The notes: generated by a model from the letters alone, not told the origin. 64,000 bases of DNA from Phoronis australis (GCA_002633005.1 NMRA01000306.1:353866-417865), one strand, 5' to 3'. Positions 1 through 11,758 are shown, counted from the first letter of the stretch. A program made the numbers and translations.

Positions 1-2873
1 GCCTTAATTGCATTTTCAGTTCAGAAAATTAGTTTACCCCAGGGTACACTGCTATCCAGACGAAAAGTTTTGTTCTTGACCAAGAGCAAACATACTGTAT
101 ATTTGGCGGTCCGGAATTTCTTCAATATATTGATGCGTATTACTTTTGTCTGATGCTTAGAGTCTCAAACGCAACGATCTCAAGGTTGTATACAGCGTAT
201 CTAGTCAAAAATTCAATCCAACATAATTGTCGATTAGTGATCTTCGGCGTCCACTGAAACCATGCACAAAATTGCCAAGGTTCACTTTAAATTCTGTGGG
301 TACACAAAAACAGTTAAAAAAGTATCACACTATCATAGAACTATGCACACTGTGTGGAGAAAAATTCCGGTTAATCCGGCGTGTCTTATTAATGAAAACG
401 ACGCCAATAATTCGATAACTTAGAAACGACGTGGAGGATTCTCATTTAGTGTATTTCAGAAATTACGTCCACGATGCCCTGCCCATCAAGTTAATATATT
501 CCCTTTGAACTTATTTGGTTCAAATGAGGCAAAAACACAACTTCAGACGAACACTGTGTAGGAGGAACAAGTCAGTAGATCCGGGCGACTGGCTTCCAGT
601 GAATAGTAGCGACAAACGCTATTAGTTCTCGTCCACTGTGGTCACTATTTCGAAGTTCCATATGCACTCCACATATGTACAATGTGGCGGAGGTTCTTTG
701 CATACTTCCTTAAGGTTATCTCCAACCTTATTTAGTGGCCTCTATTCTAACTCGTATATCAAAAATAAGCTTTGTCGACTAGTAAAATTATATTTTTTTC
801 TTAAAAAAAGATTAGGAATTATAAAAATAATTTTGTATTCATGTACCATTATTATTTTTATGTAAAAACCTTTTTCAAGTCAAAATTTTATTTTTAAGAA
901 AGGTATTTTCATAGCAAAATAACCCCTCTGTCGATTTTAATGAAAGGTTTTTAAATGAAAACTTCACCAGTTATCTCAAAAACGATGTTAGGAATTTTCC
1001 ATTAGTCGTTTCGTTTGGTTTCTATGACAAATCAACTCCCAAAACGTAAGGTGTCGCTAAAAAACGGAAGTCCGTTTTCGAGAACTCGTGTTCCGAAGTT
1101 CAAATAAAGTCGATTTGCCGAAGCCGAGAAAAAGTCGATTAAACTGTGACAAGTAAAAATCTCAAAGTCTTCGGTTAACTATTCGATGAAAACTTGTTTT
1201 CGGTACACATAATCTATAAAATCCTTAAATATGTTCGCTATTTCAATATTCACTCGCAATGTCAACTGATTTTGCAGTGCGTAATTAACTTAATTATCAT
1301 TAAAACGTACCGTATCCAGCTAACTCTTACTGTTGTTTGCGACCTTTTGACCCACTTTTATATAAATAGGTCATAGTTGATTGTTATACACATAGCCTGT
1401 ACACGTCACGTGCTTGGAGACTGATACGAAACCAAGTAAGAAATGGATAACAAAAATCGAATCGGTGGTTAAAGCATGTCCTTAGCATGAGATCGAAACA
1501 TTGAAATGTCAATTTATTAATTGAATGAAAGAATTAGGGTGAGGATTTATCTCTTCGCAACTGGCTGTGCACATGACCACAGAGGCCTGAGGCGACCGTA
1601 ATATTCGTTCTCACCGCCAACGGTCGTATGCATGTAGACGCACATCTCCCTAGATCAAAACTACGTTTTGTGTTTGTTTTCCCCGGCACCATTCTACCAT
1701 AAGTACACCTCGTTAACTCAATATTATGGCGATTTTGTGAATGAAAGGACTGAGGGCATACGAAGCTGTTCTGTACCTGGCGGGAGATTCGATTTGAATG
1801 AAAGCCGTTTAACCTATGACCTCGGATAAGTAGCAAACAAATATCCACGCCGTTGTGCGGTTTCAAGGTGGTCCGGTTAAATCTTTTTTTTCAAGCTGCT
1901 CAGTGTATATTTTGTATTTGAAGGTCCCCGAGAATGAAGATAAGGTATTTTGCAAAAATGGCATTTTTTGTAAATAAAGTTTGAGATAACCTTAAACGAC
2001 ACATCCCTGTTCGACATTTTCCAGATGACATTTTCATAAAAATGTTACTCACTCACACAGCCACAGAGTGCCTTGTTAAAAAAGACCAGTTTTGCTAGTT
2101 TTAAAACTTAGCAGAAAACAAGAGTGCTGAAGTCACCATGCTTTGCATAGCCTCGCATAAGATCTTTAAACCTGTACATGGGAAACCAGGGTAGGACTTG
2201 AAGAAGATCAGACGTATTCCCCTCTAACGTTTTAGTTTAGCACTGCGGGCTATGAAAAGTAAAATAAAATAAAATGCAATTTGCTTAATGTGTCTCAAAA
2301 ATCTATTAACTGTTACACCCTGCGCAATTGCCGTGCTTAATATGTTAATTTGATTCCACTAAAAGATTGCTAACATATTCACATAAACTGAGCCTCAGTC
2401 AAAACAAAAGGGGGTTCAAACAACTAGATACGGTGGTAAAAACGTCTTTACATAACTAGACATCTTGAATTGATGTCACAGGTTTCAGCAAACATTGCTT
2501 GTTTGGACTGGATTTCATCAATGACTCAGCTCTAAACCGTTATCACAGAGGGATGATCGTAACAAAAGTACGCTTCATTTGACTGCAGATGTCTTCACGC
2601 ATTTTCTCGAAACCATATTTATATGGTCTGAGCTCAGTTTTACTAAATGACTCACCGCATTGGCAATTTTCTGCAATTTTTGATATGTGTAATGGTTTCG
2701 AAAGCTGTAGATTTTGGTGTGGTAAAGGCAGTGTTCATTTTGTCTCCACATGAGATTAAGGGATAAACAGGCTGCTGTGGTACATTGCTTGAATCATCTT
2801 TATGGTATCATTAAGCAGTACTGGTTGAAATTCGTTTCTTGACTTCATTTATTTTGATGGCATCTCAGACTTG
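1..2873. other. Gene-free stretch, no recognised content
   Basis: AT-rich sequence with short open frames only. The longest, 110 codons on the minus strand at 1534-1866, has no motif I recognise and no splice-site context. A short A/T-rich low-complexity run (AAAAT units) lies near 2259-2275. Nothing else is supported. Confidence 0.6.
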
Positions 2874-3042
2874 TTAAAGGAGAATGCCACCCGGTTTAAT
2901 TAGGCTTTTTTGCCGTCTTAATCGGTTTATATCCACATCGCCTCGCATACGGTCGACCTTAGCTTGCCAAGAGGTGTCGCGTTAACATGTGAGGAAGGTG
3001 AGAAACGACGCTAGCAACGTCAGTGGTTCATATGCAGGGTGA

Positions 3043-3276
3043 ATGCCGCTATGTTGCGGTGCATTGTTCCCGCTTGTCTGAACTATGAAACTGCGAAGAA
3101 ACCGGGTTTATCGTTTTTTTTTACTTCCTCGAGAGTCTGAAATGCTTAGGAAGTGGCTCATGGCAGTGAAGAATGAAATGTACGCTGTAAATAGCAAGTA
3201 TGAGGCCGTGAAACATCTACGTGTCTGTGGCCTGCAGACGTCGAAAGTGCCTGACGAATGCCGGCTTACCAAATAA
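3043..3276 (+). pseudogene. THAP zinc-finger domain remnant (element A1)
   Basis: Frame-disrupted start of a THAP-domain protein, the sequence-specific DNA-binding module of P-like and Kolobok transposases. It begins MPLCCG, then a stop and shift break the first Cys motif. The second half is open and reads through SEMLRKWLMAVKNEMY and KYEAVKHLRVCG, matching the W and aromatic core of the family. The closing C-x2-H is damaged, with CG followed by LQ rather than RH. The same domain in A3 keeps C-x4-C at the start, and A2 keeps GRHFVDSDFS at the end. Together the copies show one ancestral C2CH THAP finger. It points toward a convergent minus-strand ORF. Confidence 0.75.
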
Positions 3277-3442
3277 CTCCATACTTTCCGTTGTCTGAGC
3301 TTGTTCACGGTGCCTCTCTAGTATTTCTTCATCACTGTATTCCTGTTCGAATTGATAGCCTGTAAAATTTAACGATCCACCTGCGAAGTCAGGACTGCCG
3401 ATGAGCTCTAGCTCGTCCTAAGTCGGGATTGTGAGTTGCCGT
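3255..3442 (-). pseudogene. FEP-motif (P2X7-tail-like) ORF remnant, element A1
   Basis: Minus-strand ORF remnant convergent with the THAP remnant. The start codon present in A2 and A3 is ACG here (3440-3442). A frameshift follows. The frame then stays open through FTGYQFEQEYSDEEILER and a basic/glutamine stretch before running into the THAP region, where the Cys cluster kept in A3 has been lost. A TATATAA box lies about 62 bp upstream (3498-3508), at the same spacing as in the other copies. The Y-x-FEP motif before a charged helix resembles the region ahead of the P2X7 ballast domain. The function within the transposon is unknown. Confidence 0.5.
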
Positions 3443-4562
3443 TGGCGTTTATTACCGAGCGTTCTGTTTCATGAGTTATTCTCACCCTAACCAATACTTA
3501 TATAAAACTGAAACAAAGTCTGTCTCATTAGATGCAATTTGTAATGCCTTGAGTGTTCGTGAGTGCAAATGATTTGAGAAGCCAGCAATGAATAAATCAC
3601 TACGTTACCAGCTTTAGGTGCAATAAAACTATTTGACGGGACACCGAGGCCGTGTGAACTCATGCCGCTAATTTAGTGTTTGCTGGCAGAAACAGTTGTG
3701 AAACAACTCGATTTTCATCCCACGGCCAGGTGTTAGGGGAATCTTTATTTACATTTACATTACTCAAATAATGATTGTCAATGTACAACTTCTGCCCTGA
3801 CGGTGTTGAGTCCAAAGCGGAACCCGAGTAAATTCGCGGCCCCCGACGAGTAAGTAGATTTGCAGTTTCGTGGCTAATTCAACAACATAATCACGTGCAC
3901 ATACTTTGGCTAACTAGTATGGTATTTTCTTGACTGGAAGTTTAGTTTCCACTGAACTTTGGCTGGTTTTTGTTCGTGATGTCTGATCAGTTTCCGAGCC
4001 ACTGGCGGGGATAACGAGTCAATCCGGCCGGGCCGCGACGGGCCTGATCGGGCTCCGAGCCACTGGCCAGGATAACAAGCGTTTTGTGTTTAGAACTCAA
4101 AAAATCACAAGTCTAAACAACACAGATCTAGGTTCTTTTGTATGTATCTCACGGAAAATATTTCGAAATTATCTCCGAACAGACCCCAAACTCCTGCTAC
4201 GGACCTTATTGGCCTGCCGAACTTTGTAGGCTACGATGTGTCCAAACACCAATAAATCCGTAAGAGCGAAATAGAACAACACGTTTTTATAAGAACTCGG
4301 TGTATTTTCAAGGGTTTTACATCGAAGTTTGATGATTTGTTGGTGTTAAACGATGACTTCAAGCGATAAGCTGACACCAGTAACCCGTGTTGTGAACTGC
4401 TGAACAGACTGCGTGTGAAACCGATGACGTCATTGGATAATTTCAACACCTCCGTCTGCCGTCAGGTGCCAGGTAACGCAACCGTACGTGTCGTTATGGA
4501 GTAGAACTACTCAATCTAAATTGATACAAATTAGGTTGTTTTTGGGTGGCATGCTCCTTTAA

Positions 4563-4852
4563 ATGGCGTTACTTATATGAATTATTACTGTCGTATCAGC
4601 AGAATCAAACAACATCGGACGATATTCAAATGAATACCAAATTCGCTCACGAGTTCTTCAGGGATAATTTTGGGATAAGCATATATTAGCCTTTTCTCCT
4701 TACAAAATTGAATCGCGTGGAATGCAGAGTTGGAAGAGGACATGAAAAATACAGTTGGTAATGTTTTAATTTTCCTATCATGACTCTTACGGATACGACA
4801 TTTTAGTTGTTTGTTGTGCTACTCTAGATAAATGATACTCATGTTTTATCAG
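4563..4852. other. Gene-free stretch, no recognised content
   Basis: Short AT-rich spacer between element A1 and the mariner-like remnant. I see nothing in it. Confidence 0.6.
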
Positions 4853-5470
4853 GTGTGTCAAAAAGGAGCCACTTTTTGACAAGTAATTTCTCTGCAAAGG
4901 ATAAACCGATTTTTTCAAATTTCTTACAGATGAACCGTAGAATATCATCAACACATGTACAAAAAGATCTGTGTCCAATTGTTCGAGTATGACTGTGAAA
5001 TTAAAAACACCAGGTAAAAAATAAAAGGGAAGCTCGCTTATTTCAGTCTATGCTCAATGTGGCCTCCGTATTCCTCCACGACTATACGGAGTCGTTTCTT
5101 CCAATCAGAAAAGCTTTTCCGTATTTCTTCCATCAAGATTTCTTCGCGTGACATAATTATCATGTCTTTTAACTCCTGCTCAGTAAATTGCCTCTCATTC
5201 CACGGTAAACAATCTCCCTCAGAGAGTCCCATATGGCTTAGTCTATTGGATTGCAGTCAGGAATGATTGGAGGCCACACATCCTTTTTGATAAATGTTGC
5301 TGTGGCCTCCTTCAGATGAGCCTGAGTTATCTTTCTCGTGTGTGAAGGAGGCCCACCTTGTTGAAACACTTAATTGTTTCCAGGATAAAGTCGCCTGCAA
5401 TCCGGAAGAATAACTGCATGTAGCGTAGACTATCAACTTTGGCTCTATCTGCGTCGGTAAAATGAATGTT
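4853..5470 (-). pseudogene. Mariner/IS630-type DDE transposase remnant
   Basis: Read on the minus strand, about 140 codons in shifting frames match the C-terminal half of a Tc1/mariner (IS630-like) transposase, the cut-and-paste DDE/D enzyme. Visible in order are the FQQGGPPSHT segment (family FQQDGAPAHT; the catalytic Asp is Gly here), KKDVWPP, the third-acidic-residue motif PDCNPID followed by a stop, then NERQFTEQELKDMI and the C-terminal GGHIEH ending at 5038. Asp rather than Glu in the last motif fits the mariner or maT-like side. Beyond the stop, AGGTGTGTCAAAAAGGAGCC near 4851 looks like a terminal repeat, but I found no matching partner upstream. It is dead: the second catalytic residue is lost and frames are broken. 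Confidence 0.7.
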
Positions 5471-7946
5471 TTTGTAGAGTACATGTCAACTAGACTATAG
5501 CTCACTCCAATATCTCCACATGTCCAAAGCGTTACACTAATGAACATCCAGTGGTACAGCAAAAAGATAAAGAGCATGAACTATACGACTGGCGATAAAC
5601 GATAACGAGCTGATGGATGGGGATTCATTCTACAATTGAGAGAACAGATTGACATCGCAAAAATCACAAAAGTATGTTTATCGTGTAATCAAACGAATGC
5701 GATTTTGCGCTCAATGAGTTTAAAATGGTACGGGATATCAAAGGTGTGTATAGTTTAGAAAACATCAATGCATTGTTATCAAAACAATGACTTCATACAA
5801 GCTTTTAGAGACGCCTTTCTTTCTATGCCAACAACTCTGGTGTTTTACTGTCCTTCTGAAGGCATTATACTGTTGGAATTGTTACATTTAGACGGATAAC
5901 AAAGGTTTTGGGAAAGCACTTCCTTTCCAGTCACCGTGTGGCGAAATGGGGGCGGCTTTCCCGTAATCCGCCATCTTGTGCATGCACAAGAGGGACAGTG
6001 TTAGGACCTCGGTAGATTGAATATGAATTTAGCCAATAGAGGGGGTTTCAGCGATAGCAATTTAGCGCGCTTGTAATAGTAGCAGAGCTCTAGTTGTATT
6101 AAGAACATGTTTATTTGTTTGTATCGAGTGCTATAAATTCTGACTCTTGTGTGGAGCTAGTGAAACCGTGGCTAACGTTGCAAATTTCTAGATATTGACA
6201 AGCAGCGTGCTCCAAACTGCACGTGCGTACTTGTCAGAAGAAAAACGGGTGCTTGATCTTCCTAAATAATCTAGGGATGGTTTATTTACAGCTTTTTGAC
6301 AGTCTAGTAGATGAATTTCTAAAAGATACCTTACTCTCCCGTCCACTTGTAATGGGAAACGGTCTTGAATTCTCACATCAGGGAATTATCGCACTTCAGT
6401 TGAGGTAGAAAAAACGCACTGCATGATTGACATAGTTTGCGAAACTTAGTGCCGTTGACATCAGAACTTCTGCGTCCCAGTAGGACAAGTGAGGAAAGCT
6501 TATCGCATCTTCCTCAACCTTACAATTTGTGTATATCTTCATTGTAACTTAGTGTACAGAAATAAAATGTGGCTTCAGGATGTCACGTTACAAAATGATT
6601 TTACTGTAAGGTGGTGATTTAAACGGCAGGAGTGCACAACTGTGGGGAAAGTGCACCACGGATGCTAAGAGTTGTAGGTAACTGCCGCAGAATCACAGAA
6701 GGCTCTGTGTAGCATATTGTTTACTTGTTCCCAACTAAATATTCAGTATAATGGACGAAACCGTGAATGGGTGTATATATTTCGGGTATCAAAAGCTCAT
6801 TTCATAATTAACTGTCCGCAAAGTTGTTGACGATTCGTATACAGATTACTAATACTTTGATACCTATGGCGACACTTTTATTATATATCGATCATTTCTC
6901 GTGACCGATTATTTCTAATCTCTAGTTTGACCAACGGCATAATAACTGATGCGACTCGTTGCAAAACTCTACAGGCACTTCGTTTTAACTCTCTTACTGC
7001 AGGCGTTTTCAGAAAAAGAAACCGGAGGATAATTTACAAGATCATTTTGGCAATCATTTGAAGTTAGAAAATACAATTTCTCTTGATCTCATCACAAAAC
7101 CACAGCGTGTCTAAAAATAAAATCAATAAAAAGAATAAATTGTTCCCACAGATCGAGCACGTTTCAATCATTCCTCGTTAGTTATGTTATTTGCTGGCAG
7201 TGTGCCGTCGCTCGGGACTCGTCGTTTCTTACAGATGACTGGGTATAACCTGTGATCGCGAATGAGCTGCACTCCACGTTCTAGGGCGTTGGGTTGCGAT
7301 GTATAAAAACTTGAAATGAGAAATCTAAAAGTCAACTGTGTTAAATTTAGTGATCATCTGATATCCTTACACAAAGTGTAGACCCAAGTAACGCCTGTCA
7401 ATCACACTGTGTTCGGCTCCCCTGTAACTGACGGTGTCTTTGTATCATTTCTTGTAGTTGGTCCTAGCAAGGTGGCCACTCCGAAACATGACAAGCCGAC
7501 TTAAATCCATAGTTGGTTTTACCACGGACACAAAATGCCACGCTTATCTTATCTTACGTTTTAAATAAATCCCCTTCATTTTTTGGGGTTTATCGCGCCA
7601 TTAATTCATCAGCTGCGGACACGGCATAAAAATTTGAGTGAGTTTGCGACTATGCGTACTCTCCCTAATGAATGATTAAGTGCCATCTGTCAGCCCACAA
7701 TCCGGTATTTAGTCCAGGATTTAACGGTGTCATATCGTTTCAAGAAGTAATACCATATGTTTACGTTTTGACCCAAATGTGTCTATTAATGAATCCAATA
7801 CACGCGAACAAAGCCAGAGAAAATTTTAAACATAATTGTTCTGTGACGGAATCTTGTCTTAGCTGTAACAAGAATTTTACGTGGATTCCACCAAGAATTG
7901 AATGAAACGCTTGGGACAAAGAACAGTCAAATAACATTCAGTGTTA
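5471..7946. other. Gene-free stretch; one 16-bp palindrome
   Basis: No gene or element recognised. A perfect 16-bp palindrome, CTTGTGCATGCACAAG, lies at 5975-5990 next to a CCGCCATCTTG motif. The rest is unremarkable AT-rich DNA with short open frames. Confidence 0.55.
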
Positions 7947-8086
7947 AAACATGCGGAGAGATAAACACCATACGCGTGTAAGTGAAGCTTAGAAGCACGT
8001 GCCTACTATACTTCTGAAAACACGTTAAGGGATAACCACTTACGCGTGTAAGTGAGGTTTAGGCGCACGTGCCTATGCAAAAATCA
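7947..8086. repeat. 70-bp tandem duplication with conserved E-box and MluI-like core
   Basis: Two adjacent units of exactly 70 bp. The cores begin at 7971 and 8041 and read TACGCGTGTAAGTGA, then a few changes, then CACGTGCCTA in both. The 5' part (AAAACA, GATAA-CAC) is also shared. The cores differ at only a few positions while the linkers have drifted, so the core may be constrained or the duplication partly homogenised. No coding content. Confidence 0.75.
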
Positions 8087-10783
8087 TTAAAAATGTTTGT
8101 TGGACAAAAACATCATTTATTTCGAATGACGCCGCCCGAGACTAAATGCGATGAACATTTACAAAGCTTATGACAACACAAGAGTAATGGTCACTGTTGT
8201 TCGGGACTACATGTACGTACATGTATAAACCAATTAATCGGCACAACACAACGTTCATTCTCAGGCATTTACCCACAATGCAACACATGACTCAAGCCTT
8301 TGTTTTGCTTCCTTAGGACCAAATGTAGTAGTCACTCTCCTTTAACCTATTAGTGCAATTCATCATTGTAATGGAGGGGAAATTGTGAAATTGCATTTCG
8401 AGAAATAGACATACGAATGGCAAATACATGTCTCAGCGATGTTGGATGTGCTTCCCTTGATAATCAGCTCTGTCGAGTTTCTGTAGGTATATTTAGATAG
8501 CCCAGTGAGCGTATATATGGGTAATCCTCCGCAGATACACTGTACGACCATTTGGGAAATATGCATAGTTGAACCCTAAAACGTTACCCAGTTTTACCAA
8601 AACAGCAAATAAAATAAATTTGCAAAAATAAACTCCTGGCTGTCTTTGGGTTCATACCTGTGATTTTATCACAGTGTATTTGATAATTCGATACGTTAAT
8701 CAAAATTCTCAAAGTTCCGCCAATTTCTGGTTCTTTGTACAGGTTCATCATCAATACTGCTGCATTAAGGCCGGTATCTTCCCTAACAGGTTCACCGAAA
8801 ACGTCCTCTTCACTATGTACGCTACACCATCAGTCCCAGTACAAGCAGACAACATACGTCTATTTCAAAGTTTGGATTTCGATTTTCTAGTTTAGTGCCT
8901 CAATGTTCTCAACATTCTCTCATATGATACTTTTCTTTCTACTGCAATCGTATTTTCACCGTAACAACATATTTTCATCACTGGTATTTGAATGGGAAAT
9001 AAATGTCCCGGGAATTTTCCATTTGCGCACCGGCTAAATATGTAACCGGACAAGATGCCGATTCCCGATCATGGCCGTCAGTTGTGTTAACAACAAAAAT
9101 GACTGGTAAAAAGTATTATGGCGGGAAATTTGCAATTGCAGAAAGCTTGAGCAATTTTACTATTTTTCTTGTTAACCCCGTTTCATTCTCGGTCATGAGG
9201 GAAGGCTATTATGAGGATGAATTCAGCTTCCGCAAAGTCGTCATTACCTGGACTTCCGGGTCACACTGTCTGAAAACTTTTGCCGTGACACCGGATCGAA
9301 TTTTCGCTATTTCCAAACTTACGGTCTGGCGTGTATGTGGACTTGTTGTTTGGTCTTTAAATTCATACTTTCTGAATTATTATGCTGCATTTTTCCAAAG
9401 AATTTTCCTGTACCTGCGATTTGCACATGCATACATTGCCTTCGCCATGTGCAATCAGCTTTAATGACTAAAAAATCAAGTGCATCGTGTATCGAGGGTA
9501 GACTTCATATCAGGACGTTACGAACAAACCTCGGCCATGGCAAAAGCTTATGATAATCAGAGTTAGCCACAAACTATAGTAACAGCATACTCTGTTATTG
9601 CTACACTAATACTCCGTGTGTAGTTCAGTTCTTGCCAAGAAGGTAGGTTGATCGCACTCGTTGAACGTTAGTTACGACGTCTGAAAATTGCCCTTATGTT
9701 GCAGCAAAACTGTTAATTACTGGCAACATTATTTTGTGTCACGCCGTCGACATCCTCACAGTAAAATTATGGCACTTCACATTTACACTCTTATCCGACA
9801 GTGAAAAACATGATCGATATTATACATTTAAGAGTATACTAGTCTGTTAGTTGTCACTCGATTTTTCTCACGTAAGTAAGACACTTCACATTCTAGCGGC
9901 GTTTCACCCCATACTTACATGGAGTATCGTTTTGCAGCCTACTGATTAGCCGAAATTAGGTTGGGTACTCATGTAAAAAGTATTGCTGCGCGCATGATTG
10001 GCGTAGTCTCGCCCGTAAGCTATGCAAAAGCCGGGGTAGTGCTATGCTGCGCAGAAATCATGACGTATAGTAGCTTAGTTATGGAAAGGCTTTCGTAAAA
10101 GCTACACACTTTCTGCGTCCAATGCTTTACACAGAAAGCCACTGGCAAAACATGCATTTTGGCATCCATCTCAGTGTTCATGTACGTCTTTCATCGTATT
10201 GCTCGTAGGCCAGCGGAGTCAGAGAGAGAACAGCGTATTAGTCGATACACAGAATCACGCAACTCTACGCAGGCTCACAACGAGCACTTCGAAAAACCTG
10301 CAGTTCACGCAGCATATCGAACTACGCCAACAAAACTATTTTAAGACCATAATGAATAGAAGCTCTACTTATTCTCATTCCACAGTAATACTAACACCGA
10401 TGGCTTCCACCAATGTGCACCTGTTTACCTAAAAGTTCAATGCACACGTAAAGTAGACTCTTCTACGTGCGTGTGTTCTATGAAGAACGCAGTTTTGGTT
10501 GCAAAGCATAATTTTACTCAAACCAATCAGGTTGAGAGTCGCGTGATGAATTACCTTTTGACACTCTAATTACTACATAATTTTTCATGACATAGTCTTA
10601 ATACCATTTGAGCCCACGCCGACGACAAAATAATAGCTCCTTTAAGTGAGATTGCGTGCTGCCAGCTCATTTACTTCACAAGCCAACTCCAGCGTGTACT
10701 AGTTCACTAATATCCGGACAAAGTTATCTCCACATGTAACCGTGCACATGTGATATTTTCAGATGAAAAAGTATGACATTGCC
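8087..10783. other. Gene-free stretch; one unexplained 153-codon ORF
   Basis: The only notable open frame is 9003-9464 on the plus strand, described separately. A double TACATGTA motif (ACATGTACGTACATGT) lies near 8212. No repeat or element boundary was recognised. Confidence 0.5.
9003..9464 (+). CDS. Orphan 153-aa ORF, doubtful
   Basis: Longest open frame outside the mobile elements. It begins MSREFSICAPAKY and ends in a Tyr/Phe-rich hydrophobic stretch (NSYFLNYYAAFFQRIFLYL) that could span a membrane once. No family motif, signal peptide, splice site, TATA box or poly(A) signal supports it. An overlapping frame (9335-9553) is also open, suggesting composition rather than selection. It may be an exon, a repeat fragment or chance; I lean toward chance. 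Confidence 0.12.
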   Translation: MSREFSICAPAKYVTGQDADSRSWPSVVLTTKMTGKKYYGGKFAIAESLSNFTIFLVNPVSFSVMREGYYEDEFSFRKVVITWTSGSHCLKTFAVTPDRIFAISKLTVWRVCGLVVWSLNSYFLNYYAAFFQRIFLYLRFAHAYIAFAMCNQL

Positions 10784-11019
10784 TTAAAGTGTACACAACA
10801 TGACTCTAGTACCTCAAAATAAATTTTATTATTATATCTTACTTGATTTCAGTGCCTTTAGTGCACAGCTCATAAAGAAACACGCAAAAATTGAAAAAAA
10901 TAATAATTATGTACAACGTCATGGGTTGAACTCAAGTCGTTCGCCATACCGTTCGGATCAGAGACAAAGTGTATAGATTGAAGAGAATGCAAAGTACATT
11001 TAGCGTCGAGAAGGTTCGT

Positions 11020-11263
11020 AGAGGGATCAAAAGATGTGTTTCCGGAGCCTGCAGCAACAACATCCAGGCGGAAACTTCTCGGTGTTCCGAAGGACACCAA
11101 AGTTGCGCAGAAGTGGCATGACTTCGTGCGCCGAACGAGAGTGTGGGACGTCATCGTGGACCAAGCGATTCGGTCCGGGGCCACTCTGTGTTCTGCCCAC
11201 TTTGAGGACACGTGTTTCGACTCCAGTCACAGGAGACGTTACGATGAAGGCCTGGTTCAATAA
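11020..11263 (+). pseudogene. THAP zinc-finger domain remnant (element B)
   Basis: THAP C2CH DNA-binding domain split by one frameshift near 11065-11080. The first frame gives the opening Cys pair in CVSGACSNN. The second gives VPKDTKVAQKWHDFVRR, a second Trp, and the closing LCSAHFEDTCF with the C-x2-H zinc ligands. Spacing from the first Cys to the closing pair suits a complete domain of about 80 residues. The frame stops at 11261-11263 soon after the domain, with no transposase behind it. Family B differs from family A at most positions outside the zinc ligands and the Trp/Phe core. Confidence 0.75.
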
Positions 11264-11288
11264 AGGGCAATATTTATCATTCAGAAAC

Positions 11289-11550
11289 ATCAGCTCTTAA
11301 TTCAGGATCGTCTGTTGGATGACTGGGTTCAGTTGACTCGCCGAGCCCGAGGCCGCTTCTCTCGCGGGAGGATCCAGTTCATAAGGCTCAAAGTAGAAAA
11401 GTACGCAGCCGGAAGCACATTAAACTTGTTCTCGCTTTCGTGCAACCCCATTTCCTCATCCTGGCCACCATTCCCATACGTTTCTTCATAGTATTCGTTC
11501 AATTCTTGCTCTTAATCATCGTCACTTTCAAATTCCCTGGTCTCCGCCAT
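11289..11550 (-). pseudogene. Acidic FEP-motif ORF remnant (element B)
   Basis: Minus-strand ORF starting at an ATG at 11550-11548: MAETREFESDDD, one in-frame stop, then a Glu/Tyr-rich acidic stretch (EYYEETYGNGGQDEE). After a frameshift it continues as FYFEPYELDPPAREAASG. The acidic start followed by a F-EP-x-ARE segment mirrors the N-terminal half of the P2X7-tail-like ORF in family A (YQFEPEYSD). The downstream Cys cluster has been deleted. Its order and convergent orientation relative to the THAP remnant match family A, which is the main reason I take it as a real former gene. Confidence 0.5.
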
Positions 11551-11758
11551 TGTTCAATGCTAGTCACTGATCTCTTGTGTTCAACCCATGACGTCACATG
11601 GCGGGAAATGTGAAAATTGGCAAAATTGAAAGAAAAATCAAAATTTTGAGCTAATTACACAAAATAAACATGGGTTTAGCTAAATTTTACGTCATACATT
11701 TAGTCTGTGGCCACCGGTAATTCAAAATGTGCAAAAATCCATGGTGTGTACTGTTTAA

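Larger units (their letters stand above)
2874..4562 (+). mobile_element. TTAA-flanked THAP DNA transposon, family A, copy A1
   Basis: A 1681-bp element (2878-4558) sits between two TTAA tetranucleotides (2874-2877 and 4559-4562). Its ends are inverted repeats: AGGAGAATGCCACCC on the left and GGGTGGCATGCTCCT on the right. Two more copies, at 22523-24325 and 41602-43461, share the ends and most of the interior. The plus strand carries a THAP-domain remnant and the minus strand an FEP-motif ORF. TTAA targets, AGG termini and a THAP domain fit the Kolobok (T2-like, TTAAAGG) superfamily from established knowledge. P elements make 8-bp duplications, which are absent here. No DDE catalytic domain is visible, so the copy is internally deleted and non-autonomous. 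Confidence 0.82.
10784..11758 (+). mobile_element. TTAA-flanked THAP DNA transposon, family B
   Basis: A 967-bp element (10788-11754) bounded by TTAA at 10784-10787 and 11755-11758. Left end AGTGTACACAACATG and the inverted right end ACAGTACACACCATG match at 12 of 15 positions. The interior holds a THAP remnant on the plus strand and an acidic FEP-motif ORF on the minus strand, convergent as in family A. Non-coding DNA and termini do not resemble family A beyond TTAA and a TGACGTCA motif (11589-11596) near the right end. The superfamily assignment (Kolobok-like) rests on TTAA plus THAP. The transposase core is absent, so this is a non-autonomous deletion derivative. Confidence 0.72.

Noticed and set aside
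1534-1866. 110-codon minus-strand ORF as a gene
   Set aside because: Composition resembles random translation and no family motif is present.
3400-3420. Hammerhead ribozyme-like CGATGAG core
   Set aside because: No flanking stems or GAAA core could be placed; similar strings elsewhere in the window also failed.
2874-4562. Assignment of the THAP elements to the P superfamily
   Set aside because: THAP domains suggest P elements, but there is no 8-bp duplication at any of the four insertions, while TTAA is present at all eight ends.
7947-8086. Start of a CRISPR or satellite array
   Set aside because: Only two units, no spacer pattern, and the window is eukaryotic.
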